From contig NZ_OY781063.1 in the NCBI RefSeq assembly GCF_963676285.1, forward strand, positions 2,604,001 through 2,668,000: a stretch of 64,000 bases of DNA. The letters are read 5' to 3'. The notes under the pieces were generated by a model that was given only the letters and a program-made list of their open reading frames with translations, searched no databases and had not been told where the DNA came from. Position numbers and translations under genes: made by a program. This DNA is from an uncultured Sphaerochaeta sp. Its GTDB lineage: Bacteria; Spirochaetota; Spirochaetia; Sphaerochaetales; Sphaerochaetaceae. Below are positions 8,578 through 17,567 of the stretch, in pieces; position 1 is the stretch's first letter, and every line of letters begins with the position of its first letter.

Positions 8578-9684
8578 ATGGGTGTTAATTGCGGCATAGT
8601 TGGGCTCCCCAACGTAGGAAAATCTACAATATTCTCAGCACTTACGGCAGCTCCTGCCGAAGTAGCGAATTATCCTTTCTGTACCATCGATCCCAATGTG
8701 GGAATCGTTTCCGTTCCTGATAAGCGGCTGGACAAGATTGCCACCCTGATTCCGCCTGAGAGGGTTATTCCTGCAACGTTCGAATTTGTCGATATTGCAG
8801 GGTTGGTAGCAGGTGCAAGCAAGGGAGAGGGGCTGGGTAACCGGTTTCTCGCTTCAATCAGGGAAGTTGGGGTAATCGCGCACGTGGTTCGCTGCTTTGA
8901 AAACAGCGATATCGTTCATGTTAACAATAAGATCGATCCATTGGGGGATATCGAGACCATCAATATTGAGTTGGCTCTCGCTGACCTCGATACGGTGACA
9001 AACCGATGGGCAAAACAATCGAAGCTGAATCGGCTGAGCAAAGAAGCACAGAAAGATATGGAGAAATCCCTTCCAGTGCTTGCAAAGCTCAAAGATTGCC
9101 TTGAGCAGGGAAAGAGTGCACGCAGCCTGCAACTTGATGAGGATGAACTTGCACTGGTCTCTGACCTTCACTTGATCACTCTCAAACCAGTCATCTATGT
9201 CTGCAACGTAGATGAGGAAGGCATTGTTGAAGAAAATGTATTCGTGAAGCAGGTGAGAGCTGTTGCTGAGGGAGAAGGTTCAGAGGTAGTGGTTATCTGT
9301 GGAAAGATTGAGTCAGAGATTGCAGTATTGGAAACAGAGGAGGAGAAGCAGGAATTTCTCGAAGCTGTAGGGCTTCAGGAATCCGGTCTCAACCAGCTGA
9401 TCCGTAGTGCCTACCACATTCTTGGCCTACGTACCTTCTTCACTGCAGGTTCTGATGAGGATAGGGCGTGGACCTTCCGCGCCGGATACAAGGCTCCACA
9501 GACTGCTGGAGTTATTCACTCAGATTTTGAACGGGGATTTATCAAGGCCGAGGTATATAACTGTGAAGACCTTTTTACCTATGGAAGTGAACAGAAGGTC
9601 AAGGTAGCAGGGAAGCTGAGGATGGAAGGCAAAGAGTACTTGGTGCAGGATGGGGACATCATGCACTTCAAGTTCAATGTCTAG
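8578..9684 (+). CDS. ychF: Ribosome-binding ATPase YchF (Obg family)
   Basis: A 368-residue OLA1/YchF P-loop NTPase. It has GLPNVGKSTIFSAL at the N-terminus, then FVDIAGLVAGASKGEGLGN (switch II), an inserted coiled coil, and a C-terminal TGS domain ending in DGDIMHFKFNV. The family hydrolyses ATP in preference to GTP because its G4 motif is degenerate; it binds ribosomes and acts in stress responses. Length and start are normal for the family. It is convergent with the following lipoprotein gene, with only 3 nt between stop codons, and no terminator hairpin is obvious there. Confidence 0.95.
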   Translation: MGVNCGIVGLPNVGKSTIFSALTAAPAEVANYPFCTIDPNVGIVSVPDKRLDKIATLIPPERVIPATFEFVDIAGLVAGASKGEGLGNRFLASIREVGVIAHVVRCFENSDIVHVNNKIDPLGDIETINIELALADLDTVTNRWAKQSKLNRLSKEAQKDMEKSLPVLAKLKDCLEQGKSARSLQLDEDELALVSDLHLITLKPVIYVCNVDEEGIVEENVFVKQVRAVAEGEGSEVVVICGKIESEIAVLETEEEKQEFLEAVGLQESGLNQLIRSAYHILGLRTFFTAGSDEDRAWTFRAGYKAPQTAGVIHSDFERGFIKAEVYNCEDLFTYGSEQKVKVAGKLRMEGKEYLVQDGDIMHFKFNV

Positions 9685-9687
9685 GGG

Positions 9688-10407
9688 TTACCAACGAACA
9701 GTGAATGTAATGGGCTCAGCAAGCAAGAGGAAGTCGATGAGTGGGAAGCTGAATTCATAGACGCTTGCTGACACCTTTCTCCCATTGCTGAACGATGTGA
9801 TCTCCTTCGGGGTATTCACCCTGAGGGTAATCACTGAGCGTTCAATTGCAGGAGGGCCTTCCTCTCCAAGCATGAAACTGATCATCTCAAGATAATCGGC
9901 TTCACTGAGCCCTTGGTTGTACACTGGCCCAAATGCTTCAAAGTTTTCGTCAGCCAGGAAAGGGATGACAGGAACCAGCTGTTCATAGTTGTCCATGGAG
10001 AGGAAGAAGGTCATTGAATTCCCATTGATTTCCAAGAGGCTCTGATTTTCTCCAGCTCCCAAGTCAGTTACCAAACGCATCAAGTCGGTGAACTCAAACA
10101 CTCCCTCATAGGAGTGTTCATCAAGCTTTTTCAATCCAACGTTTTTGGTGGTGGGGCTATAGCGCAAAGCTCTTTCAAAATCCCCAATTGCCTTGTCCAT
10201 CAGGGAGATGTCCTCATTTTCCGTAGAAAATTCACTGAAATCTTCCAGGACTGCAATGAAAAAATCCTCAACAGAAAAGGCATATGCCGAGGCGTGGTAT
10301 CCTGTCTGCTTGAAGGATATGTTTTCAGTTATAGTACAACTACTCATCAGTGCCAGAGAGGCAATCACTGCCAGCAATAGCCTGGTTGTTTGTTTTCTGA
10401 TCTTCAC
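9688..10407 (-). CDS. Putative lipoprotein, unknown function
   Basis: A 239-residue protein with a basic n-region, a hydrophobic segment and the lipobox LMSSC (Cys24), so it is predicted to be lipid-anchored. The mature region is acidic and rich in hydrophobic/aromatic residues, with a VNTPKEI segment near the end and a C-terminal stretch LAEPITFTVRW. No family is recognised. It starts with GTG. It lies on the same strand as, and 60 nt downstream of, the radical SAM gene, so co-transcription is possible. Confidence 0.65.
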   Translation of the reverse strand: MKIRKQTTRLLLAVIASLALMSSCTITENISFKQTGYHASAYAFSVEDFFIAVLEDFSEFSTENEDISLMDKAIGDFERALRYSPTTKNVGLKKLDEHSYEGVFEFTDLMRLVTDLGAGENQSLLEINGNSMTFFLSMDNYEQLVPVIPFLADENFEAFGPVYNQGLSEADYLEMISFMLGEEGPPAIERSVITLRVNTPKEITSFSNGRKVSASVYEFSFPLIDFLLLAEPITFTVRW

Positions 10408-10468
10408 CGGTTATTCATTCCTTTTGATTCACTGTACGGGATTTCTGTACGCTTCTCAAGCGTAAGTT

Positions 10469-12100
10469 CTATTGAAGGGGTACAAAAAGCAGTCTTCCAT
10501 CCATATCGATGGTGATTCCAAGACTTTCTTCTTCCCTTTCAGGGTATCTCTTCAGGAATGCATCCGCTGAGAGATGTTCAAATTCAGAGAGAGCATCCAG
10601 CGAGTAGGAGAGTTGCAGGACTGGACTTTCTCCGTACTCATGGAAAAAGGCAATCCCTTGATGTAGTTCAATGAATGAGAGCATGACAGCCTCATACTGA
10701 ACAAGACCAAGCTTTCTGAGGAAGCTGCGGACAAACGTTTCTTGCAGCAAGTAGATGTCTATATCCTCTGCTTGCTCCCCACTTCTCTTTAGATACGCTT
10801 CCAGGAACGAGGAGAAAGAGAAGAGAATCGAAGAGGGGCTCAAGGAAACCACCTCGCTGAGCTTCTGCAACCACATGCCTGCCTGTCCTTTTGTAAAAAA
10901 CAAATCAAGTGATTCCTTCAATACCAGAGCTTTTTGCATGTCTTTCTGAGGAAACGTTGGAGACTCAATAATGGTATAGGGGGCTTTTTGCAAGTGAGTG
11001 ATTGAAAACTCCTTTGCTTGCTCTGCAACCAGGGTTCCTGGAAGCAGGGAGAGGGGAAATACATCAAGATTGCTCGGCTTCAAGGAGACCGCATAGTCAA
11101 CACTTTTGACGAATGACCTGAGATTGTCATTGGGAAGTCCAATGATGAGGTCTAGGCCGAAGGGAATTCCGCGTGCATTGAGAAAAGAGATTTTCTTTGC
11201 GAAGAGCTTGCTGTCAAATCTCCTGTTGGCGGTTTTCAGAACTGCTTGGTCACTGCTTTGCAGCCCTATCTGCAAGGCACAGTTGATTCTTGCAAAGGCA
11301 TCTGCAAGTTCATTGTCCAAAAGTTCTGCCCTGATCTCGAATACGAAATGGATGTCACTCTGCTTTTCTGTAAGCATGGACAGAATCGTGAGGGTACGCT
11401 CTTTGTCCATATTGAAGGTTGGATCGAGAATGTACACCTCTCCAACCTGCTTGGCAACAAGCAGATCAAGTTCTGCTTCAAGTTGCGCAAGTGGAAAATG
11501 CCGGACAGAGCGTTGTCCCCTGGATTCAAAACAGAAAGAACAGTGAAACGGACAACCTCGTGTCATCTCCCACAGAACGCTTGAACCCTCTTTCAGAAAA
11601 TGATCCGCATGATGGTTGAGGAGTGGGGAAGGAAGCACGGAAAGATCAGGAGATGGAGCCCAGGAGAGCTCGTTGAGATTGGTCACAATCCCTCCCCCTT
11701 TGATTTCCTTTCCTTCCTTGATGGCAGAAATTGCCTTTACAACCGCTTCTTCTCCCTCCCCAAGTATGAGAAAGTCGAGAATTGATAGGTCAAAGCTTGA
11801 AGGATTGGCGGTAGCCTCTGGGCCTCCTGCAAAAATAACCAGGTCAGAGCTCTGTGCTCTCAGTGCCTCAGTGAAGCTATCCATCCAGGTTCTGTTCCAG
11901 AGATAGACAGAAAGACCAACAACCTGTGGCTGCATTCTTGCAACATCGAGAGCCGCCTGTGAGGGGTCATCAGCCAACGTAAAGGGCAGGTGTTTTGCTC
12001 TCATATCTGCTGCTTCGAGCGCGCTTTGGATGCAGAGTACGCCGAGAGGATAACTGAGGTTGCCTTCTTCAAGACAACAGGAAACCAAAGAGATATTCAT
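10469..12100 (-). CDS. B12-binding-domain radical SAM protein
   Basis: A 543-residue protein with an N-terminal cobalamin-binding-like Rossmann domain (about residues 1-140) that includes VVGLSVYLWNR and FAGGPEA. A radical SAM core follows with TRGCPFHCSFC (Cys183, 187, 190). A C-terminal helical extension of more than 200 residues (DUF4080-like in layout) comes next. Proteins of this architecture are mostly uncharacterised; some methylate unactivated carbons. A substrate cannot be inferred. The start at ATG 12100 lacks a good Shine-Dalgarno sequence. It is divergent from the exported protein at 12164. Confidence 0.8.
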   Translation of the reverse strand: MNISLVSCCLEEGNLSYPLGVLCIQSALEAADMRAKHLPFTLADDPSQAALDVARMQPQVVGLSVYLWNRTWMDSFTEALRAQSSDLVIFAGGPEATANPSSFDLSILDFLILGEGEEAVVKAISAIKEGKEIKGGGIVTNLNELSWAPSPDLSVLPSPLLNHHADHFLKEGSSVLWEMTRGCPFHCSFCFESRGQRSVRHFPLAQLEAELDLLVAKQVGEVYILDPTFNMDKERTLTILSMLTEKQSDIHFVFEIRAELLDNELADAFARINCALQIGLQSSDQAVLKTANRRFDSKLFAKKISFLNARGIPFGLDLIIGLPNDNLRSFVKSVDYAVSLKPSNLDVFPLSLLPGTLVAEQAKEFSITHLQKAPYTIIESPTFPQKDMQKALVLKESLDLFFTKGQAGMWLQKLSEVVSLSPSSILFSFSSFLEAYLKRSGEQAEDIDIYLLQETFVRSFLRKLGLVQYEAVMLSFIELHQGIAFFHEYGESPVLQLSYSLDALSEFEHLSADAFLKRYPEREEESLGITIDMDGRLLFVPLQ

Positions 12101-12163
12101 GTGATGATAGTAGCGATTGCCATCTCCTCTTGCAAGCTGGTGTAGTAGATGTATAGTGTAGAT

Positions 12164-12964
12164 ATGAAACGGCTGTACGTGATATTCCTTATATCTACGT
12201 TCCTACCATGTGTATTTGCAGCAGTCCTGGATGTTCAGGTTGATGCACTCCACCCCAACCAAATACACCTGAGTTGGCAGGAAGTGGAAGGTGCTGAGTA
12301 CTATGACCTTTATCTCAATAAGGAACCAATGGTTCACACACAAGAGAACAAGGCCGTCTTGGGTTCCAATGAGCGCCCGCTTACCAGCCATACTCAGTAT
12401 GAGATACTGATTGCTGCAAGGAAAAAGGGGGTGGGAGAGATAGCAGTGGAGCGGCTACGGGTAGAAACACCTGGGTGGGAAGGCCGCTATAGATGGGTAA
12501 ACCTGACAAAGGAAGATAATAAAGGCAAATGCAGGCAGTTGGACTACCTTGTCAGCTTTGAAGAAGGCTCCTATGTTATCCATGGACTTTTTGAGAAACC
12601 CTGCCAGCTCTATCCATTGGTTCCAGAAGATCGCCTTGGAGAGCAGATCCCCTATGATGGTGAGCGTTCATATCAGATAGCCTATCGATTGAATGCAGAA
12701 ATCTTTAACACCACAAACTTCAAGCCGAAAAGCTGGAGTGTGAAGCGTGTAGAGTACACCGATGATCACGTCCTGGTTGAGGTGGAGACCAAGGTGGGTA
12801 TGATGCGGTTTTCCACCATTTCGCAGTACCGGTTTCTCTTGGCGAGCAATGGGAAACAGCAACTCCATTTTGAGACAGAAGGATCGGGAATTGCTTCCTG
12901 GGGACTGTTCAAAAACCCTAATCCCGGGGATGCTGGAGTCTTTAAAAGCACGCTCCTGGAATAG
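12164..12964 (+). CDS. Exported protein with fibronectin type III-like domain
   Basis: A 266-residue protein starting MKRLYVIFLISTFLP, a signal peptide with likely cleavage near CVFAA. Residues ~20-95 resemble a fibronectin type III fold (IHLSWQEVEGAEYYDLYLN, then YEILIAARKKG). The C-terminal half is novel, with many aromatic and charged residues. The start is uncertain because an ATG at 12149 is in frame and neither site has a clear Shine-Dalgarno sequence; 12164 gives the better signal peptide. Function is unknown; an envelope or periplasmic role is inferred from the export signal only. Confidence 0.6.
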   Translation: MKRLYVIFLISTFLPCVFAAVLDVQVDALHPNQIHLSWQEVEGAEYYDLYLNKEPMVHTQENKAVLGSNERPLTSHTQYEILIAARKKGVGEIAVERLRVETPGWEGRYRWVNLTKEDNKGKCRQLDYLVSFEEGSYVIHGLFEKPCQLYPLVPEDRLGEQIPYDGERSYQIAYRLNAEIFNTTNFKPKSWSVKRVEYTDDHVLVEVETKVGMMRFSTISQYRFLLASNGKQQLHFETEGSGIASWGLFKNPNPGDAGVFKSTLLE

Positions 12965-12983
12965 TAAGTTTTTTCACTAAGCG

Positions 12984-13012
12984 TTGACAAAAGCTGAAGC
13001 CGGCAGTATATG
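12984..13012 (+). promoter_or_regulatory. Sigma-70-type promoter of topA
   Basis: A perfect -35 TTGACA (12984-12989) is followed after 17 nt by TATATG (13007-13012). The spacing is optimal, and the element lies 39 nt before the topA start. It is the only good promoter candidate ahead of topA. Confidence 0.65.
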
Positions 13013-13021
13013 TGTTAACTT

Positions 13022-13036
13022 AAGACCACCGGTCTT
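13022..13036 (+). other. Hairpin in the topA leader next to the ribosome-binding site
   Basis: AAGACC-ACC-GGTCTT makes a 6-bp stem with a 3-nt loop that ends at the base before the TAGGAG ribosome-binding site (13037-13042). It sits within the short predicted leader and may affect translation or be incidental. Confidence 0.4.
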
Positions 13037-13050
13037 TAGGAGTATATTGC

Positions 13051-15588
13051 ATGGATAATGCCAACACACTGATAATCGTCGAGTCGCCAACCAAGGCCAG
13101 AACCATCTCGAAATTTCTTCCCTCGAACTGCAAAGTCGTTGCCAGTAAAGGGCATATACGTGACCTTCCCGAGGACAAGATGGCAATTGATGTCGAGAAA
13201 GGTTTCGCCTGTGAGTATCAGGTGGTAGCAGGTAAGAATGCTTTGATCAAGGAGATCAAGAGCTCCTTGAAGTCCGTTGATAAACTTTTATTGGCAACTG
13301 ATGAGGACCGGGAGGGAGAAAGCATCTCATGGCATTTGCTGGAAGTGCTCAAGCCAAAGGTGCCACATCAGAGGATGGTATTCCACGAGATAACAAAGAA
13401 AGCAATTACCGATGCACTTGAGCACGGCAGGGACTTGGATGAAAACCTGGTTCAGGCACAGGAAAGTAGACGTGTTGTTGACCGTCTCTATGGTTATACC
13501 CTTAGCCCGACGCTCTGGAAAAAACTTTCCAACAAGCGGCTATCAGCAGGACGGGTACAGTCGGTAGGGTTGCGCCTGACCGTTGACAGGGAAAGGCTCA
13601 GGATCGCATTTTCCCAGAGTACCTACTTTGATGCGAAGGCAAAACTGCTGAGTCTTTCCAAACAGGCTTTCGAAGCAAAACTGACAGCATATGCTGGTCA
13701 GACAATCGCAAATGGTAAGGACTTTGATTCCACTACCGGTGAATACAAGGGAAAGCAAAACACCTTGTTGCTCGCTGAAGAGCAAGCAAAGGCTATTGTG
13801 AAGGAACTTTCATCGGCTGCCTTTGTTGTTGAAGATGTCCAGAAGAAGCCGTTTGTGACTCGTCCCTCCATCCCTTTCACGACCAGTACCTTGCAGCAGG
13901 ATGCAATCAAGAAGCTGCACATCAGTGCATCGGAAACAATGCGCATCGCTCAGCGGCTGTATGAAAATGGATATATAACGTATATGCGTACCGATAGTCC
14001 TTCCCTGAGCCAGGAAGGGACGAATGCAGCACGCTCCTTGGTGGATCAACTCTACGGGAAAGAGTATCTCTCACCGTCCCCACGGTATTTCGCTGCAAAG
14101 AGCGCTGGGGCCCAGGAAGCCCATGAGGCGATCAGGCCAGCAGGGGAGCGGTTTGCAGTTCCCAGTGAAACCTCACTCAGTGGGAAGGACCTGGCCCTCT
14201 ATGAGCTTATCTGGAAGCGAACCCTTGCAAGTCAGATGGCTGATGCAAAGAAGGCTACCACAACGGTAACCATCAAGGCAGGCAATGGAACGTTTGTAGC
14301 CTCAGGTACGCAGATTGTTTTTCCCGGTTTCATCCGGGCCTATGTTGAAGGGTCAGATGATCCTGATGCAGCACTGGATGATAAGGAGACATTCCTGCCT
14401 GCAATGAAGGCTGGAGAGGAGTGTTCCCTGCAGCAACTTGAAGAGGTAGCACACCAGACCAAGAGTCCAGCCCGTTATACTGAAGCATCCTTGGTACAGG
14501 AGTTGGAGAAGCGGGGTATTGGAAGGCCGTCCACCTATGCCTCCATCATCAAGACACTGATGGATAGGAAGTATGTCATGAAAGAGGGAAATGCCCTGGT
14601 GCCCACGTTCATGGGATTTGCTGTGTGTCAGTTTCTGGAAACCAATTTTTCCCAGTTTATCGACTATGATTTTACCTCGAAGATGGAAGACAATCTTGAC
14701 AAGATTGCTGCTGGGGAACTGGATAAGAACAAGTTCCTGAATGCGTTCTACCTTGGAGATACGGGGTTGGAGAACCAGAACAAGCTCCAGCTCGCCTTGG
14801 ACAACAAGGTAGTCTCGAAAACACTCCGTCTCTCTCAGATCAGCGATGACAATCCTGTTATGATCGGCCCCTACGGTCCCTACGTGGTGGATAAGGACGG
14901 ACAGTTTATCTCTCTTCCCAATACGTGGTTGCCAGGCACTACCACCGATGAGGATGTGAAAACCCTTATAGCTGAGGGTAAGAAGGTGCATGTACCGGTT
15001 GAACTCGGCAAGGGTCCGGTACATGGCGAGCCGGTGAAGTTGATGAACGGTAGATTTGGACCATACTGGCAGGAAGGGGATGGTAAGAGTGCGGTACGTG
15101 CATCCATTCCCAAGTGGGTTCATGATGCAGACAAGAGTGAAGATCTAAAGATAGCAAGCAGATACCTTGCTCTTCCCCGCGTACTGGGTAAAGATGAGAA
15201 TGGAAATGACGTTCTTGCCCAGAAAGGAAAGTATGGTCCGTACATCTCCTGCGACAAGAAGACAAGAAAACTCAATCGGTTGGATAAAGACCAACAGCTC
15301 TTTTCCATAACCCTTGAAGAGGCCCTTGAATTACTCAGCAAGGAACCTGAGAAGGGTAGTGGGGGAAAAGCAGGAAGAGGGAGTGCCAGGGCATCCGTGA
15401 TCAAGGAACTTGGCCAATTCGAACAAGAGCCAGTGGCACTTGCTACTGGACGCTACGGCTTCTACCTTCGCTTCGGCAAACAAAATATTGCCCTACCCAA
15501 TGAGTACAAGAAGGATGAAGAGAAGGCCGGTGCTTTGACGATGGATGAGGCTGTAGCGATTATCCGCGCTAAACGTGCGAAGGACTAA
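13051..15588 (+). CDS. topA: DNA topoisomerase I with C-terminal TOPRIM_C repeats
   Basis: An 845-residue type IA topoisomerase that relaxes negative supercoils. The Toprim domain begins LIIVESPTKARTISKFLP and includes TDEDREGE. The catalytic tyrosine lies in GYITYMRTDS. Instead of the Cys4 zinc fingers of the E. coli enzyme, the C-terminus carries four GxxGPY-type repeats (IGPYGPYVV, RFGPYWQ, GKYGPYIS, GRYGFYLRF), the zinc-free DNA-binding repeat seen in many bacteria. The start has TAGGAG 8 nt upstream and a strong promoter just before it. The next gene follows after 12 nt, so it is very likely co-transcribed. Confidence 0.95.
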   Translation: MDNANTLIIVESPTKARTISKFLPSNCKVVASKGHIRDLPEDKMAIDVEKGFACEYQVVAGKNALIKEIKSSLKSVDKLLLATDEDREGESISWHLLEVLKPKVPHQRMVFHEITKKAITDALEHGRDLDENLVQAQESRRVVDRLYGYTLSPTLWKKLSNKRLSAGRVQSVGLRLTVDRERLRIAFSQSTYFDAKAKLLSLSKQAFEAKLTAYAGQTIANGKDFDSTTGEYKGKQNTLLLAEEQAKAIVKELSSAAFVVEDVQKKPFVTRPSIPFTTSTLQQDAIKKLHISASETMRIAQRLYENGYITYMRTDSPSLSQEGTNAARSLVDQLYGKEYLSPSPRYFAAKSAGAQEAHEAIRPAGERFAVPSETSLSGKDLALYELIWKRTLASQMADAKKATTTVTIKAGNGTFVASGTQIVFPGFIRAYVEGSDDPDAALDDKETFLPAMKAGEECSLQQLEEVAHQTKSPARYTEASLVQELEKRGIGRPSTYASIIKTLMDRKYVMKEGNALVPTFMGFAVCQFLETNFSQFIDYDFTSKMEDNLDKIAAGELDKNKFLNAFYLGDTGLENQNKLQLALDNKVVSKTLRLSQISDDNPVMIGPYGPYVVDKDGQFISLPNTWLPGTTTDEDVKTLIAEGKKVHVPVELGKGPVHGEPVKLMNGRFGPYWQEGDGKSAVRASIPKWVHDADKSEDLKIASRYLALPRVLGKDENGNDVLAQKGKYGPYISCDKKTRKLNRLDKDQQLFSITLEEALELLSKEPEKGSGGKAGRGSARASVIKELGQFEQEPVALATGRYGFYLRFGKQNIALPNEYKKDEEKAGALTMDEAVAIIRAKRAKD

Positions 15589-15600
15589 TGACAGGAAACA

Positions 15601-16713
15601 ATGGCAAATTTTTTACGGAGGACTCCTCCTAAAAAGCAAAATGTGGAGACCATCACCAGTGAAAATACGGTGGATATCCTCTCCTCTGAATTCAAACTGA
15701 ACAAGGAGAAGGTGTCGAGTATTCTCAGGAGTGTCGGCATCAACCTGGAGGCACAGAACCCTGCAGGGGAACTGGACCTGTACAGAGAGGTGATAGCCAG
15801 CAAGATTGGCGACAGGAGCCGATTTCTCAATCCTGATGAGACATACATAGCAGAGCTCGATGAGCAGTTGCGCTCATTTGACGAGATATATGTTGATACC
15901 GCTCCCATCATTCAGAAGGACTGGTTCTTGCATTTCGTTACGAATGCTGAAAGCATTCTTAAGCGACGCAAGAAGAAGCTGATTATCCTTGAGAAGACGC
16001 TAGAAGAACTGCATGGACTTAAGGACAATCCAGAGAAGGACAAGGAGGTGAGAATACGCTCCACCATACGTCCTGATCTGATTCGGTTCCTTGCAAAACG
16101 AGGCTTGGTTCGTATCGGGGATACTGGCAGTCAAGGTATTGCCGATGACCATCTGGTACAGTTGTTTACTCAGATTGGCAGCAAACGAAACCTTCTGCTT
16201 ATTACCCAGGACCGCGGTCTGAGTGAGCGAATTGTCCGCCTCTCCACGGAATTGGAGGAGAAGGAAGCTGAACAAGAGAAACTTCCCTGGTATCGTCGTA
16301 TCCTCTCAAGAAAGAACAAGGAGGCGGATGCCACCCATCGCATGGTGGTTTGCAAACTTATTGAGGAAGGCAAACTCAAACGCTGCTACATCTGTCCTGA
16401 ATGTAATGAAAGCTACTACGATGACATGCATGATTGCGAGGGGATGGTCCTCTGTGGACGTTGTTACCTGGACCTCAAGGAACAGGAAGCAAAACAGGAT
16501 GCAGTAAACAAACAACAACGGGAAGCTGAGCTGAAGGCCGAGGAAGAACGGCAGAAGAGACTGGAAGCGGAAGAAGCACGGCTTGAATATGAACGCTCCC
16601 GCGATACCGTGGAAAACCGACTAAGAATGAAGCGGAGCAAGGTTCTCCGCATTTCCCTGATCGTATTACTGGCTCTGTTGTTAATACTATCGATTCTCGT
16701 ACTAGTTCTATAA
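15601..16713 (+). CDS. PIN-like domain protein with zinc ribbon, coiled coil and C-terminal membrane anchor
   Basis: A 370-residue protein of unusual architecture. Residues ~92-215 look like a PIN nuclease fold, with acidic residues in the expected order: Asp99 (IYVDT), Glu131/Glu135 (LEKTLEEL), Asp182/183 (GIADDH) and Asp204 (LITQDRG). Residues 262-288 form a cysteine cluster (Cys262, 265, 268, 279, 285, 288) like a zinc ribbon. Residues ~290-347 are a charged Glu/Arg/Lys-rich coiled coil. Residues 350-370 are a single hydrophobic helix at the extreme C-terminus, so the enzyme part would face the cytoplasm as a tail-anchored protein. It is 12 nt downstream of topA. The PIN call rests on motif spacing, not on a profile search; the substrate is unknown. 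Confidence 0.7.
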   Translation: MANFLRRTPPKKQNVETITSENTVDILSSEFKLNKEKVSSILRSVGINLEAQNPAGELDLYREVIASKIGDRSRFLNPDETYIAELDEQLRSFDEIYVDTAPIIQKDWFLHFVTNAESILKRRKKKLIILEKTLEELHGLKDNPEKDKEVRIRSTIRPDLIRFLAKRGLVRIGDTGSQGIADDHLVQLFTQIGSKRNLLLITQDRGLSERIVRLSTELEEKEAEQEKLPWYRRILSRKNKEADATHRMVVCKLIEEGKLKRCYICPECNESYYDDMHDCEGMVLCGRCYLDLKEQEAKQDAVNKQQREAELKAEEERQKRLEAEEARLEYERSRDTVENRLRMKRSKVLRISLIVLLALLLILSILVLVL

Positions 16714-16721
16714 AGATGAGA

Positions 16722-16750
16722 AAAGGCTGTTGGGATTCCCAACAGCCTTT
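16722..16750. terminator. Bidirectional terminator between the PIN-like gene and tRNA-Arg
   Basis: A perfect 13-bp stem (AAAGGCTGTTGGG / CCCAACAGCCTTT) with a 3-nt loop. The A and T runs on both ends suit termination of the plus-strand topA operon and of the minus-strand tRNA. Confidence 0.85.
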
Positions 16751-16752
16751 CT

Positions 16753-16826
16753 TGCCCCCGGCGCGATTCGAACGCACGACCCCTTCCTTAGGAGGGAAGT
16801 GCTCTATCCAGCTGAGCTACGAGGGC
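16753..16826 (-). tRNA. tRNA-Arg, anticodon CCT
   Basis: A 74-nt cloverleaf on the minus strand. Acceptor stem GCCCTCG pairs with CGGGGGC (one G-U). The D arm is GCTC...GAGC, the anticodon stem CTTCC/GGAAG closes loop CTCCTAA with anticodon CCT (reads AGG), and the T arm is GTGCG-TTCGAAT-CGCGC. CCA is not encoded. The discriminator base is A, complement of position 16753. The gene lies alone between mscL and the terminator. Confidence 0.95.
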
Positions 16827-16884
16827 AGCACACAGCGATACTACCCCAAATCCGGTAGAGGATGCAAGGGGCGAGTGAAATTTA

Positions 16885-17325
16885 TTACTTCTTCAACAGG
16901 TCTCTGATTTCAGTAAGCAAAACGATATCAACAGGGGTTGGGGCAGGAGGTGCTGCCTCTGCTTCCGCTGCAGCTTCAGCTTTTTTCCTTGCTTCAATTC
17001 GTTCACGGATTCTATTGATTGTCCTGACCATCATAAATACTACGAATGCGATAATAAGGAAGTCGATGATCCTCTGGATGAAGTTCCCGTACATGATGGC
17101 AACCTCAGTGGTCTGTTCCGTGGCCTCAGCAATGACTATTTTCAGGTCAACGAAACTTACCCCACCCAGGAAGAGCCCGATCAAGGGCATGATAATTTCT
17201 TTTACGAGTGAATTGATGATTTCCTTGAATGCAGTACCAATAATGATACCGACGGCCATATCAATTACATTTCCTCTGGTGATGAATTTCTTGAACTCAG
17301 CAATCATACCCACTTTCTCTGCCAT
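16885..17325 (-). CDS. mscL: Large-conductance mechanosensitive channel MscL
   Basis: A 146-residue inner-membrane channel that opens under hypo-osmotic stress. The N-terminal amphipathic helix (AEFKKFITRGNVIDMAVG) leads into TM1 with the glycine-rich gate. The periplasmic loop is followed by TM2 (IIDFLIIAFVVFMMVRTI) and a cytoplasmic coiled-coil tail. The tail contains an alanine/proline-rich stretch (AEAEAAPPAPTP) before the terminal LLTEIRDLLKK bundle. Length is near the family norm. It is a single-gene unit upstream of tRNA-Arg on the minus strand. Confidence 0.95.
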   Translation of the reverse strand: MAEKVGMIAEFKKFITRGNVIDMAVGIIIGTAFKEIINSLVKEIIMPLIGLFLGGVSFVDLKIVIAEATEQTTEVAIMYGNFIQRIIDFLIIAFVVFMMVRTINRIRERIEARKKAEAAAEAEAAPPAPTPVDIVLLTEIRDLLKK

Positions 17326-17475
17326 ATGAACCTCCTGGAGCTCTTCTGTTTTCTCCAGTATAAATCCTAATCAGGGAATTCCCTACTGAAATCTCTGCGG
17401 CTTGCGATAATAGTGAGCTTTCAGTGAGGAAATACAGTAATTGGGGGAAAATTTACAAATTGTCGTGGTTGAATG

Positions 17476-17504
17476 TTGCATAAATATACTAGTTAATGTA
17501 TAAA
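17476..17504 (+). promoter_or_regulatory. Candidate livK promoter
   Basis: TTGCAT (17476-17481) is followed after 17 nt by TATAAA (17499-17504). The -35 is weak but the -10 is good, and the element is placed 63 nt before the livK start. The perfect palindrome GTTTCGAAAC (17515-17524) lies just downstream and could be an operator. The rest of the 242-nt gap shows nothing else I can name. Confidence 0.4.
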
Positions 17505-17567
17505 CTTAACCAATGTTTCGAAACGAAAATGTTTCAGCTTGTTCGATCAGTATATGGAGGTACTAAT

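Noticed and set aside
14353..15123. A 256-codon minus-strand frame inside topA
   Set aside because: Antisense to conserved topA repeats, no independent signals.
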